DNA of 64,000 bases from Pelomonas saccharophila_A (GTDB lineage: Bacteria; Pseudomonadota; Gammaproteobacteria; Burkholderiales; Burkholderiaceae_C): the NCBI RefSeq assembly GCF_031458095.1, contig NZ_JAVDXU010000001.1, positions 2,232,001-2,296,000 on the forward strand, written 5' to 3'. The position numbers were made by a program, and so were the translations under genes. The notes beneath the pieces were generated by a model that worked only from the letters and a program-made list of their open reading frames with translations, had not been told where the DNA came from and searched no databases. How positions within the stretch are numbered: the stretch's first letter is position 1; each line of letters starts with the position of its first letter. Positions 1 through 7,806 of this stretch are shown one piece after another.

Positions 1-13
1 GCCGGCCGTCGCG

Positions 14-1564
14 TCAGCTCAGCTTGAAGCTGGACACCAGCCCCGCCAGCCGCACGGCTTGTTCCTTCAGCGACTGAGCCGCCGCGGCGGACTCCTCCAC
101 CAGCGCGGCGTTCTGCTGGGTCATCTGGTCCAGCTCCGTCACGGTGCCGTTGACCTGGCGCAGCCCCAAGCTCTGCTCGACGGCCGCGGCGCTGATCTCG
201 CCAATGATGTCGGTCACGCGCTGCACGGAGCCGACGATGTCGGTCATGGTCGTGCCGGCGTCGTTGACGAGGTGGGTGCCGGCCTCGACGCGCTCAACGC
301 TGGCGCCGATCAGCGCCTTGATCTCACGCGCCGCCTCGGCGCTGCGCTGGGCGAGCGAGCGCACTTCGCCAGCCACGACCGCGAAGCCGCGACCCTGTTC
401 ACCGGCGCGCGCCGCTTCCACCGCGGCGTTCAGCGCCAGGATGTTGGTCTGGAAGGCGATGCCGTCGATCGTGCCGATGATGTCGGCGATCTTGCGGCTG
501 GCGTTGTTGATCTCGCCCATGGTGCTGACGACGCGCGACACCACCTCGCCGCCCCGGCCGGCCGTCTCGGCGGCGGCGCCGGCGAGCTGCTTGGCCGTCA
601 TGGCCGAGTCGGCGCTCTGGCTGACGGTCCCGGTCAGCTGCGTCATGGAGCTGGAGGCCTGCTGCAGGTTGGAGGCCGTCTGCTCGGTGCGCTGCGACAA
701 GTCCATATTGCCGGTGGCCACCTCGGCCGACGCGACCTGGATGCTCTCGGCCGACTCGCGCACCTGGCCGACGATCTCGGACAGCGACTGCTGCATGGCC
801 GCCAGGGCCTGCATCATCTCGGCGGATTCGTCCGTGCCGCGGGCCTCGGGCGCGCGCGACAGGTCGCCATCGGCCATGCGCTCGGCAAAGCGCTTGGCGG
901 CCACCAGCGGGCCGATGATGGAGCGCGAGATCAGCACTGCCAGGGCGCCGCCGACGACGACGCAGACGACGAAAGCAACCAGGAAGCCGACGAAGACATT
1001 GCCGACCAGGCTGTCGACCTTGGCGAAGACGTCGTCGCCGCGCTTCTTCAGGTCGCCCTCGATGCCATTGAGCATGGCCAGGGCGGGATCGTAGGCGGCA
1101 TCGGCGGCCTTGATGTCTTCGAAGGCGGCCTGGGCGTCGGGGTAGCTGTCGGCCAGGATCTTGTCGGCCACCGGCTTGACGGCCTTGCGATAGTCCGCCA
1201 TCAGCACGCGGAACTTGGCCAGGGCCTCCTTGCCCTTCTCCTCGGTGGAGATGGCGCCGAAGTCGTCCATGGCCTTGTCCAGGCCCGTCTGGGCGGCATC
1301 CCACTCCTTCTTGGCGCGGGCCATGCCTTCCTTGTTGAAGATGGAGGCCACCAGCGTGGACGTGGCCGCCTTGCTCTGCAGCAACTGGCTGCGCGCCGAC
1401 ATGGTGATGTTGGAGGCCGGGATCAGTTTCTGGGTGATGCCCTGGATGGCCTTTTGCGACACATTCAGGCCGAAACCGCCGACGGCCACCAGCAGCGCCG
1501 TCATCGCCAGGATGATGCCGAAGGCCAGCCAGAGGCGGGCTTGGATGCGCAGACGTCGCAGCAT
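14..1564 (-). CDS. methyl-accepting chemotaxis protein
   Basis: Inner-membrane chemoreceptor of 516 residues. The N-terminus has a membrane segment at about 11-33 and a second one at about 190-212. Between them lies a helical periplasmic region that looks like a four-helix-bundle (4HB_MCP) sensor. A HAMP linker follows, then a long cytoplasmic signalling coil. The strongly conserved hairpin tip for CheA/CheW contact is visible as an E-A-A-R-A-G-E-Q-G-R-G-F-A-V-V-A run. The C-terminus ends in SSFKLS, with no NWETF-type CheR tether. The ATG at 1564 was chosen because the first membrane helix starts there; the open frame continues upstream but carries no MCP features. It is divergent from coaX and no other chemotaxis genes are adjacent, so it is an orphan receptor. 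The ligand is unknown. Confidence 0.95.
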   Translation of the reverse strand: MLRRLRIQARLWLAFGIILAMTALLVAVGGFGLNVSQKAIQGITQKLIPASNITMSARSQLLQSKAATSTLVASIFNKEGMARAKKEWDAAQTGLDKAMDDFGAISTEEKGKEALAKFRVLMADYRKAVKPVADKILADSYPDAQAAFEDIKAADAAYDPALAMLNGIEGDLKKRGDDVFAKVDSLVGNVFVGFLVAFVVCVVVGGALAVLISRSIIGPLVAAKRFAERMADGDLSRAPEARGTDESAEMMQALAAMQQSLSEIVGQVRESAESIQVASAEVATGNMDLSQRTEQTASNLQQASSSMTQLTGTVSQSADSAMTAKQLAGAAAETAGRGGEVVSRVVSTMGEINNASRKIADIIGTIDGIAFQTNILALNAAVEAARAGEQGRGFAVVAGEVRSLAQRSAEAAREIKALIGASVERVEAGTHLVNDAGTTMTDIVGSVQRVTDIIGEISAAAVEQSLGLRQVNGTVTELDQMTQQNAALVEESAAAAQSLKEQAVRLAGLVSSFKLS

Positions 1565-1681
1565 GGGGTTCTCCCGGTGGAAACGGTCGATCAGAAGTAG
1601 CCGCTCATTGAAGCAGAAACCCGCACAGGCAGATACAAATGCGCTGGTAGGCTCGCGGCATCGTTCACGCCACAGCCTCCC

Positions 1682-2446
1682 ATGAGCTTTCTGGCTATCG
1701 ACATTGGCAACACAAGGCTTAAATGGGCCGTCTACGAGGACGACGCCCAGCCCGGCAGCCACCCGCTGCAGCAAGGCGCCGTCTTCCTGGAAAACATCGA
1801 CCGCCTGGCCGACGAGGACTGGCAAGGCCTGGCTCCGCCCACGCGCATCCTGGGCAGCAATGTCGCCGGCGATGCAGTGCGCCGCCGCGTCGAGGAGCAG
1901 ATGGAGCACTGGGACCTCAGCGCCCGCTGGGTCGTGCCCGCGGCCGAGACGGCCGGCGTCAAGAACGGCTACGACCACCCCACGCGCCTGGGCGCCGACC
2001 GCTGGGTGGCCGTCATCGGCGCCCACGCCCATGCCCGCATGCGCGGCTTTGACGGACCGGTGCTGGTCGTCATGGTGGGCACGGCGGTGACCGTCGAGGC
2101 GGTCTCCAGCCAGGCCGAGTTCCTCGGCGGCCTCATCCTGCCGGGGCACGGCATCATGTTGCGCGCCCTGGAAGGCGGCACGGCCGGTCTGCGCGTGCCC
2201 ACCGGCGAGGTGCGCGATTTCCCCACCAACACCAGCGACGCGCTGACCACCGGCGGCACCTTCGCCATCACCGGTGCCATCGAGCGCATGTTCCGGCTGC
2301 TGTCCAGGCGCGAGGGCCGCGAGCCCCTGCTGCTGATGACGGGCGGCGCCGGCTGGAAGGTGGCCCCGGCCCTGGACGCGCCCCACGAGCTCATCGAAGG
2401 CCTGATCTTCGACGGCCTGCTGGCCATCAATTCGGCGCGGACCTGA
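1682..2446 (+). CDS. coaX: type III pantothenate kinase
   Basis: Phosphorylates pantothenate, the first step of coenzyme A synthesis. The 254-residue length fits the family. The N-terminal D-I-G-N-T phosphate loop (residues 6-10), a G-A-D-R-W motif and a G-G-L-I-L-P-G segment are present. In the usual D-x-G-T-A motif the sequence reads M-V-G-T-A, and the following acidic position is Glu, so one acidic residue often treated as catalytic is replaced. The 3' end overlaps the convergent LuxR gene by 20 bases. CoaX or a fused BirA-CoaX is the usual pantothenate kinase in Burkholderiales; no birA is adjacent in this window. Confidence 0.92.
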   Translation: MSFLAIDIGNTRLKWAVYEDDAQPGSHPLQQGAVFLENIDRLADEDWQGLAPPTRILGSNVAGDAVRRRVEEQMEHWDLSARWVVPAAETAGVKNGYDHPTRLGADRWVAVIGAHAHARMRGFDGPVLVVMVGTAVTVEAVSSQAEFLGGLILPGHGIMLRALEGGTAGLRVPTGEVRDFPTNTSDALTTGGTFAITGAIERMFRLLSRREGREPLLLMTGGAGWKVAPALDAPHELIEGLIFDGLLAINSART

Positions 2447-3497
2447 GCTTGTCGAGCAGTTCGCGCGCCGAGCGCACGCCCAGGCGCTGGTAGAGCTTGC
2501 GCGTGTGGTCGACGACGGTGCTGGGCGCCACGCCCAGACGCTGCGCGACCTGGGCCTGGGCCAGGCCCTGCATCAGCAGGCGAGCGACGGTGGCCTGGCC
2601 ACTGGACAGCTCGAAGCCCTGCAGGCGGCGCTCGTCGGCCAGCTCGCTCGGCTCGAGACGGCGCAGCTGCACCTGGGTCCAGCACGGCGTCGCGGGGTCG
2701 ACGGCATCCAGGCGTTGGGCATTGAGCTCGAAGCGCCCCCAGGGGCTGTCGACCCATTGCGTCACCGGGCCGCCCTGGGCGGCCGCGTGCAGGCCGGCCA
2801 GCAAGGCTTCCGTCGAGGGCTGCGCAGGCTGAGGGCCCGGCCCCGGGCCGGCCTGCAGCAGCAGGCGGCGGGCGCCCGCGCTGGCGTGGCCGAGGCGGCC
2901 GGCTTCATCCAGCAGCAGGACCTCGGCCGCCTCCGGAGCCGGCTGCCAGCGCTCGGGCGCGCAGCGCGGCAGCGTGTCCCGCGACAGGGCCTGGGCCAGG
3001 TAGGGCAGCAGCGGCAGCAGGCGCGCCTCCTCGGCCGCCGTGAAGCAGGGTTCGCCCGGCCCGCGATAGAGCACCAGCGAGCCCAGCGGCCGGCCTTCAC
3101 GCGAGCGCACGATGAGCTCGACGCGATAGCGAAAACCCTGAGGCCGCCAGATCTCGGCATACAGGGCCGAGCCGAGGAAGCGCCCCGTGTCCAGCTGCGC
3201 GGCGCTGTTCAGCACGGCCCCCGAGGCCAGGGCCTGCGCGAAGGACGGCATGGCCTCGGCCTCGCGCTTGTTGTGGAACTCGTCGAAGTAGAGCTTGGCG
3301 ACCCTCTCGTCGACCGAACCCTCGACGCAATAGCGCGCCAGCGCGCCATTGCCGTCGCACCAGTCGAACAGGTTGCGGCTGGACGGCACGAAGGCATGCA
3401 GCTCGGCCAGCAGCGTGGGCATGACCAGAGGAGTCGGCAGGTCCAGCGCGCACAGCTCGCGCAGGCGGCTCAGCTCGCGGGACTTCTTGGGCCTCAT
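2427..3497 (-). CDS. LuxR-family transcriptional regulator
   Basis: About 356 residues. The last 60 residues form a LuxR/GerE helix-turn-helix (pattern L-S-x-x-Q-A-T-V-A-R-L-L ... V-A-Q-R-L-G-V-A-P-S-T-V-V-D-H). The N-terminal 290 residues have no receiver aspartate pattern or clear known sensor domain, though a GAF/PAS-like fold in the middle is possible. The ATG at 3497 was chosen because GGGAG lies about 10 bases upstream; an in-frame TTG at 3527 would add ten residues. It ends inside the convergent coaX gene, overlapping by 20 bases. The signal sensed and the targets are unknown. Confidence 0.85.
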   Translation of the reverse strand: MRPKKSRELSRLRELCALDLPTPLVMPTLLAELHAFVPSSRNLFDWCDGNGALARYCVEGSVDERVAKLYFDEFHNKREAEAMPSFAQALASGAVLNSAAQLDTGRFLGSALYAEIWRPQGFRYRVELIVRSREGRPLGSLVLYRGPGEPCFTAAEEARLLPLLPYLAQALSRDTLPRCAPERWQPAPEAAEVLLLDEAGRLGHASAGARRLLLQAGPGPGPQPAQPSTEALLAGLHAAAQGGPVTQWVDSPWGRFELNAQRLDAVDPATPCWTQVQLRRLEPSELADERRLQGFELSSGQATVARLLMQGLAQAQVAQRLGVAPSTVVDHTRKLYQRLGVRSARELLDKLRSAPN

Positions 3498-3546
3498 ATC
3501 GAAAATTCTCCCGGGACCGTCATTCAACGCGGCTCAGGCTCCGCGG

Positions 3547-3924
3547 CTAGCCACCGTTGAGCAGGGACGCCAGGCTGCCCTGCTGCAGTTCAAGCCTCAG
3601 CAAACGGTCAGCCAAGGCCACTTCCCACACGCGCTCGCCGGCCAGGGCGTCAGCGTCGGCAGGATCGCAGGCGCGGCCTTCACCAAAGACACTCAGGACC
3701 AGCGCCTCGTTCAATCGCCTGAACTGCCCGTTACGGCGATAGCCCCGCACCAGGGCGAAGCCGACCGGGCCCTCGGGGTCGAGGCCAAGGCCCAGGTCGC
3801 CCCGCGGCGACAGATCGGTGATCCGCAGGCCATAGAGGCTGACGCGGCGGTCGAGCGAAAGCATCTCCGTCATCGTGACGCCGCCGGCGCCGCAGGGGTG
3901 GTCTGGTGTCGTCAGTGTTGCCAT
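3547..3924 (-). CDS. hypothetical protein
   Basis: A 125-residue soluble protein of no family I recognise. An ATG at 3924 has AAGGAG about 11 bases upstream, which supports translation. The composition is balanced and acidic, with no signal peptide and no membrane segment. The longer open frame upstream of this start lies opposite the next regulator gene and is a shadow. It lies just upstream of, and on the same strand as, the LuxR gene ending at 2427, and is divergent from the CadC-like regulator at 4096. Confidence 0.6.
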   Translation of the reverse strand: MATLTTPDHPCGAGGVTMTEMLSLDRRVSLYGLRITDLSPRGDLGLGLDPEGPVGFALVRGYRRNGQFRRLNEALVLSVFGEGRACDPADADALAGERVWEVALADRLLRLELQQGSLASLLNGG

Positions 3925-4095
3925 GATCCTTGCGCTCCTTCCTGTCTTGGATGTTGTTGTTGCGCCTGCAATGTTGCGGTCAGCGCAATGACCTAAGCTA
4001 TGCGGGCCAAAAGCGTGTGTCATCTGCACCGCTGATGACGCGGGCTTGCCCACCCAGTGGCAGGCCGGAAAACAAGAGCCATTGAGGAGCCGTCG

Positions 4096-6192
4096 GTGAC
4101 ACAGGCGAGGGTGTTCCAGCAGTTCGAGATCCGGCCGGAAGAACGTTTGCTGCTGGTGAGCGGCCAGGCCGTGGGTATCGGCGCGCGGGCTTTCGACGTG
4201 CTGCTGGCATTGGTGGACCGCTCGCAACGCGTGGTCAGCAAGGCCGAGCTGCTGGACCTGGCCTGGCCCGGTGTGGTGGTGGAAGAGAACAACCTGACGG
4301 TGCAGATCTCGACGCTGCGCCGTGTGCTGGGCCACGAAACCATCGTCACCGTCACCGGCCGCGGCTACCGGCTCAAGGTCGTACCGGTAGATGCACCGGC
4401 CCTGGCAGAGCCCGAGCCGGCCGCCGTCGACGACACCGTCACGCGCCTGCAGCGCCGGCTGGCGGTCATCGTGCAAGCCGAGGTGGTGGGCTGGTCTCGG
4501 CTGGTGGCACGCGACCCCACCCGCGCCGCAGCCACCTGGAAGCGCATCCGCGTCGACCTCATCGAGCGCAGCCTTCCACACTTCGGCGGCCGGGCCATCG
4601 AGCTCACCGCCGAGAGGCTGCAACTGGAGTTCGTCAGCGCCGTGGAGGCCGTGGCCTGGGCGGTCGAGCTGCAGGAGACGCTGGCCGAGCGCCGCCAGGC
4701 TGCCGACCCGGCCGAGAACGCGGCTTTTCATCTGCGCATCGGTATTGCTGTGGATGACGTCATCGTGGACGACGGCAAACTCGTCGGCGACGGCGTCAAT
4801 GTGGCGGCCGACCTCCAACTCAGCGCCGTGCACGACGAGATCCTCACCACCCAGAAGGTCTGCGACTTTGTGGCTCACAAGATTCCGGTGAGCTTCGACC
4901 CGCTGGGCCAGCGCGTCATGCAGAAATCGCAGCGGCCGGTCCACGTGCTGCGCGTGGTGACCGGTTCGCGGCGCCACGCCGTGTCGGCACTGCGTCCGGC
5001 CGGTGTGCGCGTTGCCTCTCTGGCCGTGCTGCCCTTCTCCACCGAGGGGCCGCCCACCGACGCCTATTTCGGCGAGGGCGTCACCGAAGAGATCATCGCC
5101 ACGCTGTCGCTGAATCGGGCACTGTTCGTCATCGCGCACAGCTCGACGCTGCGTTACCGCGGCAATGAGCTCAACCCGGCCGACGTGGCCGCCGAGCTGG
5201 GGGTGCGCTACCTGGTGACGGGCCGCGTGCGACGCGCCGGCTCGCAGGTGCGCATCCACGTCAGCCTCATCCATGCCGCCGACCAGCGCGTCATTTGGCA
5301 ACAGCCCTTCGACGGGGTCGTGGAGGATCTGTTCACCTTCCAGACCGAGATTGCCGCCAAGGTGGCCGCCGCCGCCGCTCCGCAGGTTCAGGACGAGGAG
5401 GTGGCCCAAGCCCGCCAGCGGCCCACCGACAGCCACGACGCCTACGACTGCGTGCTGCGCGCTCTGGCCTGCATGGTGAAGCTCGGCTCACCCGAGTTCG
5501 ACACCGCGGGCCACCTGCTGCTGCGCGCCGTGGAACTGGACCCCGGCTACGCCCAGGCCCACGCCCATCTGGCCTGGTGGTACAGCCTGCGTCAGTTCGA
5601 TGGGCTGGCGAGCACCGACGGCCAGGAGGGGCGCCTCGGGTTGGAGCACGCGCTGCAATCCGTGCGGCTGGACTCGCGCGACGCCTGGGTGCTGTCGGTC
5701 GCGGGCTACATGCTGTCGCTGCAGAAGCAGCACGACGAAGCCCTGGACCTGTTTGATCGCGCACTGAAGCTGAACCCCAGTTGTGCCGCGGCCTGGGCGC
5801 GCAGCGCGGCCACGCTGTGCTACGTCGGCCGCGCCGAAGAGGCGCTGGAGCGGCTGGACCGTGCCATGCGCCTGAGCCCCTTCGACCAACACCTGTTCTG
5901 GCACCTCACCATCTGCGGCGGCGCCAGCTTCGTCGCGCGCCGCTACGACGAGTCCGCGGGCTGGCTGGGCAAGGCCCTGCGCCTGAACCCCAGCTTCAAT
6001 GGCGCCCGCCGCCTGCAGATTGCCGCCCTGGTGCGCACAGGCGAGCTGGCCGAAGCGCGCGCGCTGGCCGAGCAGTTCCTCGTCGATTGCCCGAGCTTCT
6101 CTGTCCAGGAGTTCGGCCGCTGGTCGCCGATGCAGCGCCCCCATCTCGACGACCTGCTGTCGGCCCTGCGCCAGGCAGGCCTGCCTGATTGA
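4096..6192 (+). CDS. CadC-like transcriptional regulator with cyclase-like, TolB-like and TPR domains
   Basis: About 698 residues. The order is an OmpR/CadC-type winged helix (about 5-97, ending T-G-R-G-Y-R-L), a class III nucleotide-cyclase-like domain (about 117-285), a TolB/FlgO-like segment (about 305-430, L-A-V-L-P-F and G-V-T-E-E-I) and TPR-type helices (about 445-685). The cyclase domain looks inactive: the first metal Asp of the usual A-D-V-V-G motif is Glu (Q-A-E-V-V-G-W-S), and the second metal motif G-D-G is replaced by T-A-E-R. It therefore probably serves as a sensor or interaction domain. The GTG at 4096 was chosen because GAGGAG lies six bases upstream; another GTG at 4057 is in frame but lacks such a site. 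The PAP2-like gene starts 48 bases downstream and is a plausible target or co-transcribed partner. There is no obvious membrane helix, unlike classical CadC. Confidence 0.85.
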   Translation: MTQARVFQQFEIRPEERLLLVSGQAVGIGARAFDVLLALVDRSQRVVSKAELLDLAWPGVVVEENNLTVQISTLRRVLGHETIVTVTGRGYRLKVVPVDAPALAEPEPAAVDDTVTRLQRRLAVIVQAEVVGWSRLVARDPTRAAATWKRIRVDLIERSLPHFGGRAIELTAERLQLEFVSAVEAVAWAVELQETLAERRQAADPAENAAFHLRIGIAVDDVIVDDGKLVGDGVNVAADLQLSAVHDEILTTQKVCDFVAHKIPVSFDPLGQRVMQKSQRPVHVLRVVTGSRRHAVSALRPAGVRVASLAVLPFSTEGPPTDAYFGEGVTEEIIATLSLNRALFVIAHSSTLRYRGNELNPADVAAELGVRYLVTGRVRRAGSQVRIHVSLIHAADQRVIWQQPFDGVVEDLFTFQTEIAAKVAAAAAPQVQDEEVAQARQRPTDSHDAYDCVLRALACMVKLGSPEFDTAGHLLLRAVELDPGYAQAHAHLAWWYSLRQFDGLASTDGQEGRLGLEHALQSVRLDSRDAWVLSVAGYMLSLQKQHDEALDLFDRALKLNPSCAAAWARSAATLCYVGRAEEALERLDRAMRLSPFDQHLFWHLTICGGASFVARRYDESAGWLGKALRLNPSFNGARRLQIAALVRTGELAEARALAEQFLVDCPSFSVQEFGRWSPMQRPHLDDLLSALRQAGLPD

Positions 6193-6240
6193 CCTACAGG
6201 TCAGACCGGTTCGCCAACTTCATCGCCAAGGAGGGACATC

Positions 6241-7806
6241 ATGGTTTGGAATGCTCAGAACAGCCCGTACAGCGCCAATTTTTCAGGTCACGCCGCACCG
6301 AACTTTTCCGGCCATGCCTCGCCGAATTTCTCGGGCCACGCGGCGCCCAACTTCTCAGGCCATGCCTCGCCAAACTTTTCCGGCCACGCAGCGCCCAACT
6401 TCTCGGGCCATGCTTCGCCGAATTTTTCCGGCCATGCTTCGCCCAACTTCGCCGGCAATTTCACGGCGGCCTGGGCGACCTATCCCGCGGCAGCCGCGCC
6501 TGTCGTCGTGATGGGCGCGGCACCCGCCACCGGGGCGGGCGGCAGCAGCGGCGCCGGCTTCATGGGCGGCTATGGGCCCGTGGCGCGCTTCGAGTACGCC
6601 ACGCCGGCCGCGCTCTCGCCCCTGCCCTGGGTGATGGATTTCGCGCAGGGCGATGGCTGGTCCCCCTTCCCCTTCGAGCAACGCATCAACCCCTACGACC
6701 CCAGGTTCGGCAAGGCCCTCGAGTGGGAGAACAGCGACTGGGACCTGGCGCTGCGATTCTGGACGTTGGATTTCGACCCCCAGCTGACCGAGTGGCTGCA
6801 GGATGTCAACTTGGCGGCGCCCTCCGTGATGGCAGCACGCGAGTTCGCGACCGCCCATGAGAAGTGGCTGGCCGGTCCGGCAAGGTCGACCCTGCAGAAG
6901 AAATTCGAGGCGAACGAGAACCTCCTGAAATGGAGAGCACTGAACGGGCGCGGGAACGCCTGGGCTGCCATCAGTCGAGAACTGGACGAACTGGCGGACC
7001 TGATGCGCGACGACCGCATGCGCTATGTGGAAGAGCTGGCCGTGCAGTCCAGCCAAGCAGCACCCTATTTCGTGCACCTGATGAATTTCAACCCCGCCAC
7101 CAAGCCTTGGACGATGGAGCTGATGAATTGCGCAGCGGCCATGGGCAACCTGGTGAAGATGCAATACAAGTCGCACTACAAGCGCGTGCGACCTTCCACC
7201 CTGTGTCCAGGACTCACGCCGCCCTGGGGGCCGGCCCAGCACCCAGCCTTCCCCAGTGGTCACTCGACGGTTGCGCACCTGACCGCGCTGCTGCTGCTGT
7301 CGGTCGAAGGTATCGCCGACCGCTTCGGCCTGTTCGAAAAGGAAAACAAGGCAGTCAGAGGGCCCAATATCGTCGACTTCGACGTGCCCTACGGCCAGGA
7401 CCAGCGCTCGCCTCTTCTCTGGCTGGCCTGGCGCATCGCGCGCGGGCGTGAGCGCCTGGGCGTGCACTACCCCAGTGACAGCGCCGCGGGACGCTACCTC
7501 GCCGCGCATGTCTGGGACATGTGCCTCAACCACACGGCAGGCACGGCCGACGCCATCAACGTGCCCGCGTTGCAGACCGTGCTGACCCGTGCCCGCGCAG
7601 AATGGCCCAGGCTCGTGAACCCGGCGGAGGCTGAGAGGCTCGCCAAGGCCGACCAACGGGTCACCGCACAGGCGGTGGCCGCCGCGAAGGCGACGGCGGC
7701 AAAGAAGACGACGCCGGCAAAGAGACCCGCGGCTGTCACCACGGCGGTGGCGGCGAAGAAGAAGACGGCGGCCACAAAGAAGGTGGCCGCCGCCAAGCGT
7801 GCTTAA
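6241..7806 (+). CDS. PAP2-superfamily phosphatase / vanadium haloperoxidase-like protein with N-terminal octapeptide repeats
   Basis: 521 residues, soluble-looking. All three PAP2/haloperoxidase signature motifs are intact: K310-x6-R317-P318, P-S-G-H at 338-341, and R403-x5-H409-x3-D413. The catalytic histidines are therefore present and the protein may be an acid phosphatase or a vanadate-dependent peroxidase. Residues 13-68 are seven copies of NFSGHA(A/S)P plus one degenerate copy. The last 60 residues are Ala/Lys-rich with AAKK and PAKR-type motifs, like a histone H1/Hc1 tail, and could bind nucleic acid or a polyanion. No signal peptide is evident. AAGGAGG lies six bases before the ATG, a strong ribosome binding site. 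It converges on the large HEFGH protein, with a 4-base overlap of the stop codons. Confidence 0.85.
   Translation: MVWNAQNSPYSANFSGHAAPNFSGHASPNFSGHAAPNFSGHASPNFSGHAAPNFSGHASPNFSGHASPNFAGNFTAAWATYPAAAAPVVVMGAAPATGAGGSSGAGFMGGYGPVARFEYATPAALSPLPWVMDFAQGDGWSPFPFEQRINPYDPRFGKALEWENSDWDLALRFWTLDFDPQLTEWLQDVNLAAPSVMAAREFATAHEKWLAGPARSTLQKKFEANENLLKWRALNGRGNAWAAISRELDELADLMRDDRMRYVEELAVQSSQAAPYFVHLMNFNPATKPWTMELMNCAAAMGNLVKMQYKSHYKRVRPSTLCPGLTPPWGPAQHPAFPSGHSTVAHLTALLLLSVEGIADRFGLFEKENKAVRGPNIVDFDVPYGQDQRSPLLWLAWRIARGRERLGVHYPSDSAAGRYLAAHVWDMCLNHTAGTADAINVPALQTVLTRARAEWPRLVNPAEAERLAKADQRVTAQAVAAAKATAAKKTTPAKRPAAVTTAVAAKKKTAATKKVAAAKRA
6277..6468 (+). repeat. in-frame 24-base tandem repeat encoding NFSGHA(A/S)P
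   Basis: Eight consecutive 24-base units lie in frame at the start of the PAP2-like gene. Units 1-7 encode NFSGHA followed by AP or SP, and the eighth is degenerate (NFAGNFTA). The Ala/Ser position alternates A,S,A,S,A,S,S. Almost all other differences among the first seven units are at third codon positions (for example TCA, TCC and TCG for Ser), so the peptide is conserved more tightly than the DNA. Confidence 0.95.

Noticed and set aside
6277..6468. CRISPR array or RiPP precursor repeats
   Set aside because: The repeats are contiguous 24-base units with no spacers, so not CRISPR. They are fused in frame to a large PAP2-type enzyme with no modification genes nearby, so not a RiPP precursor.
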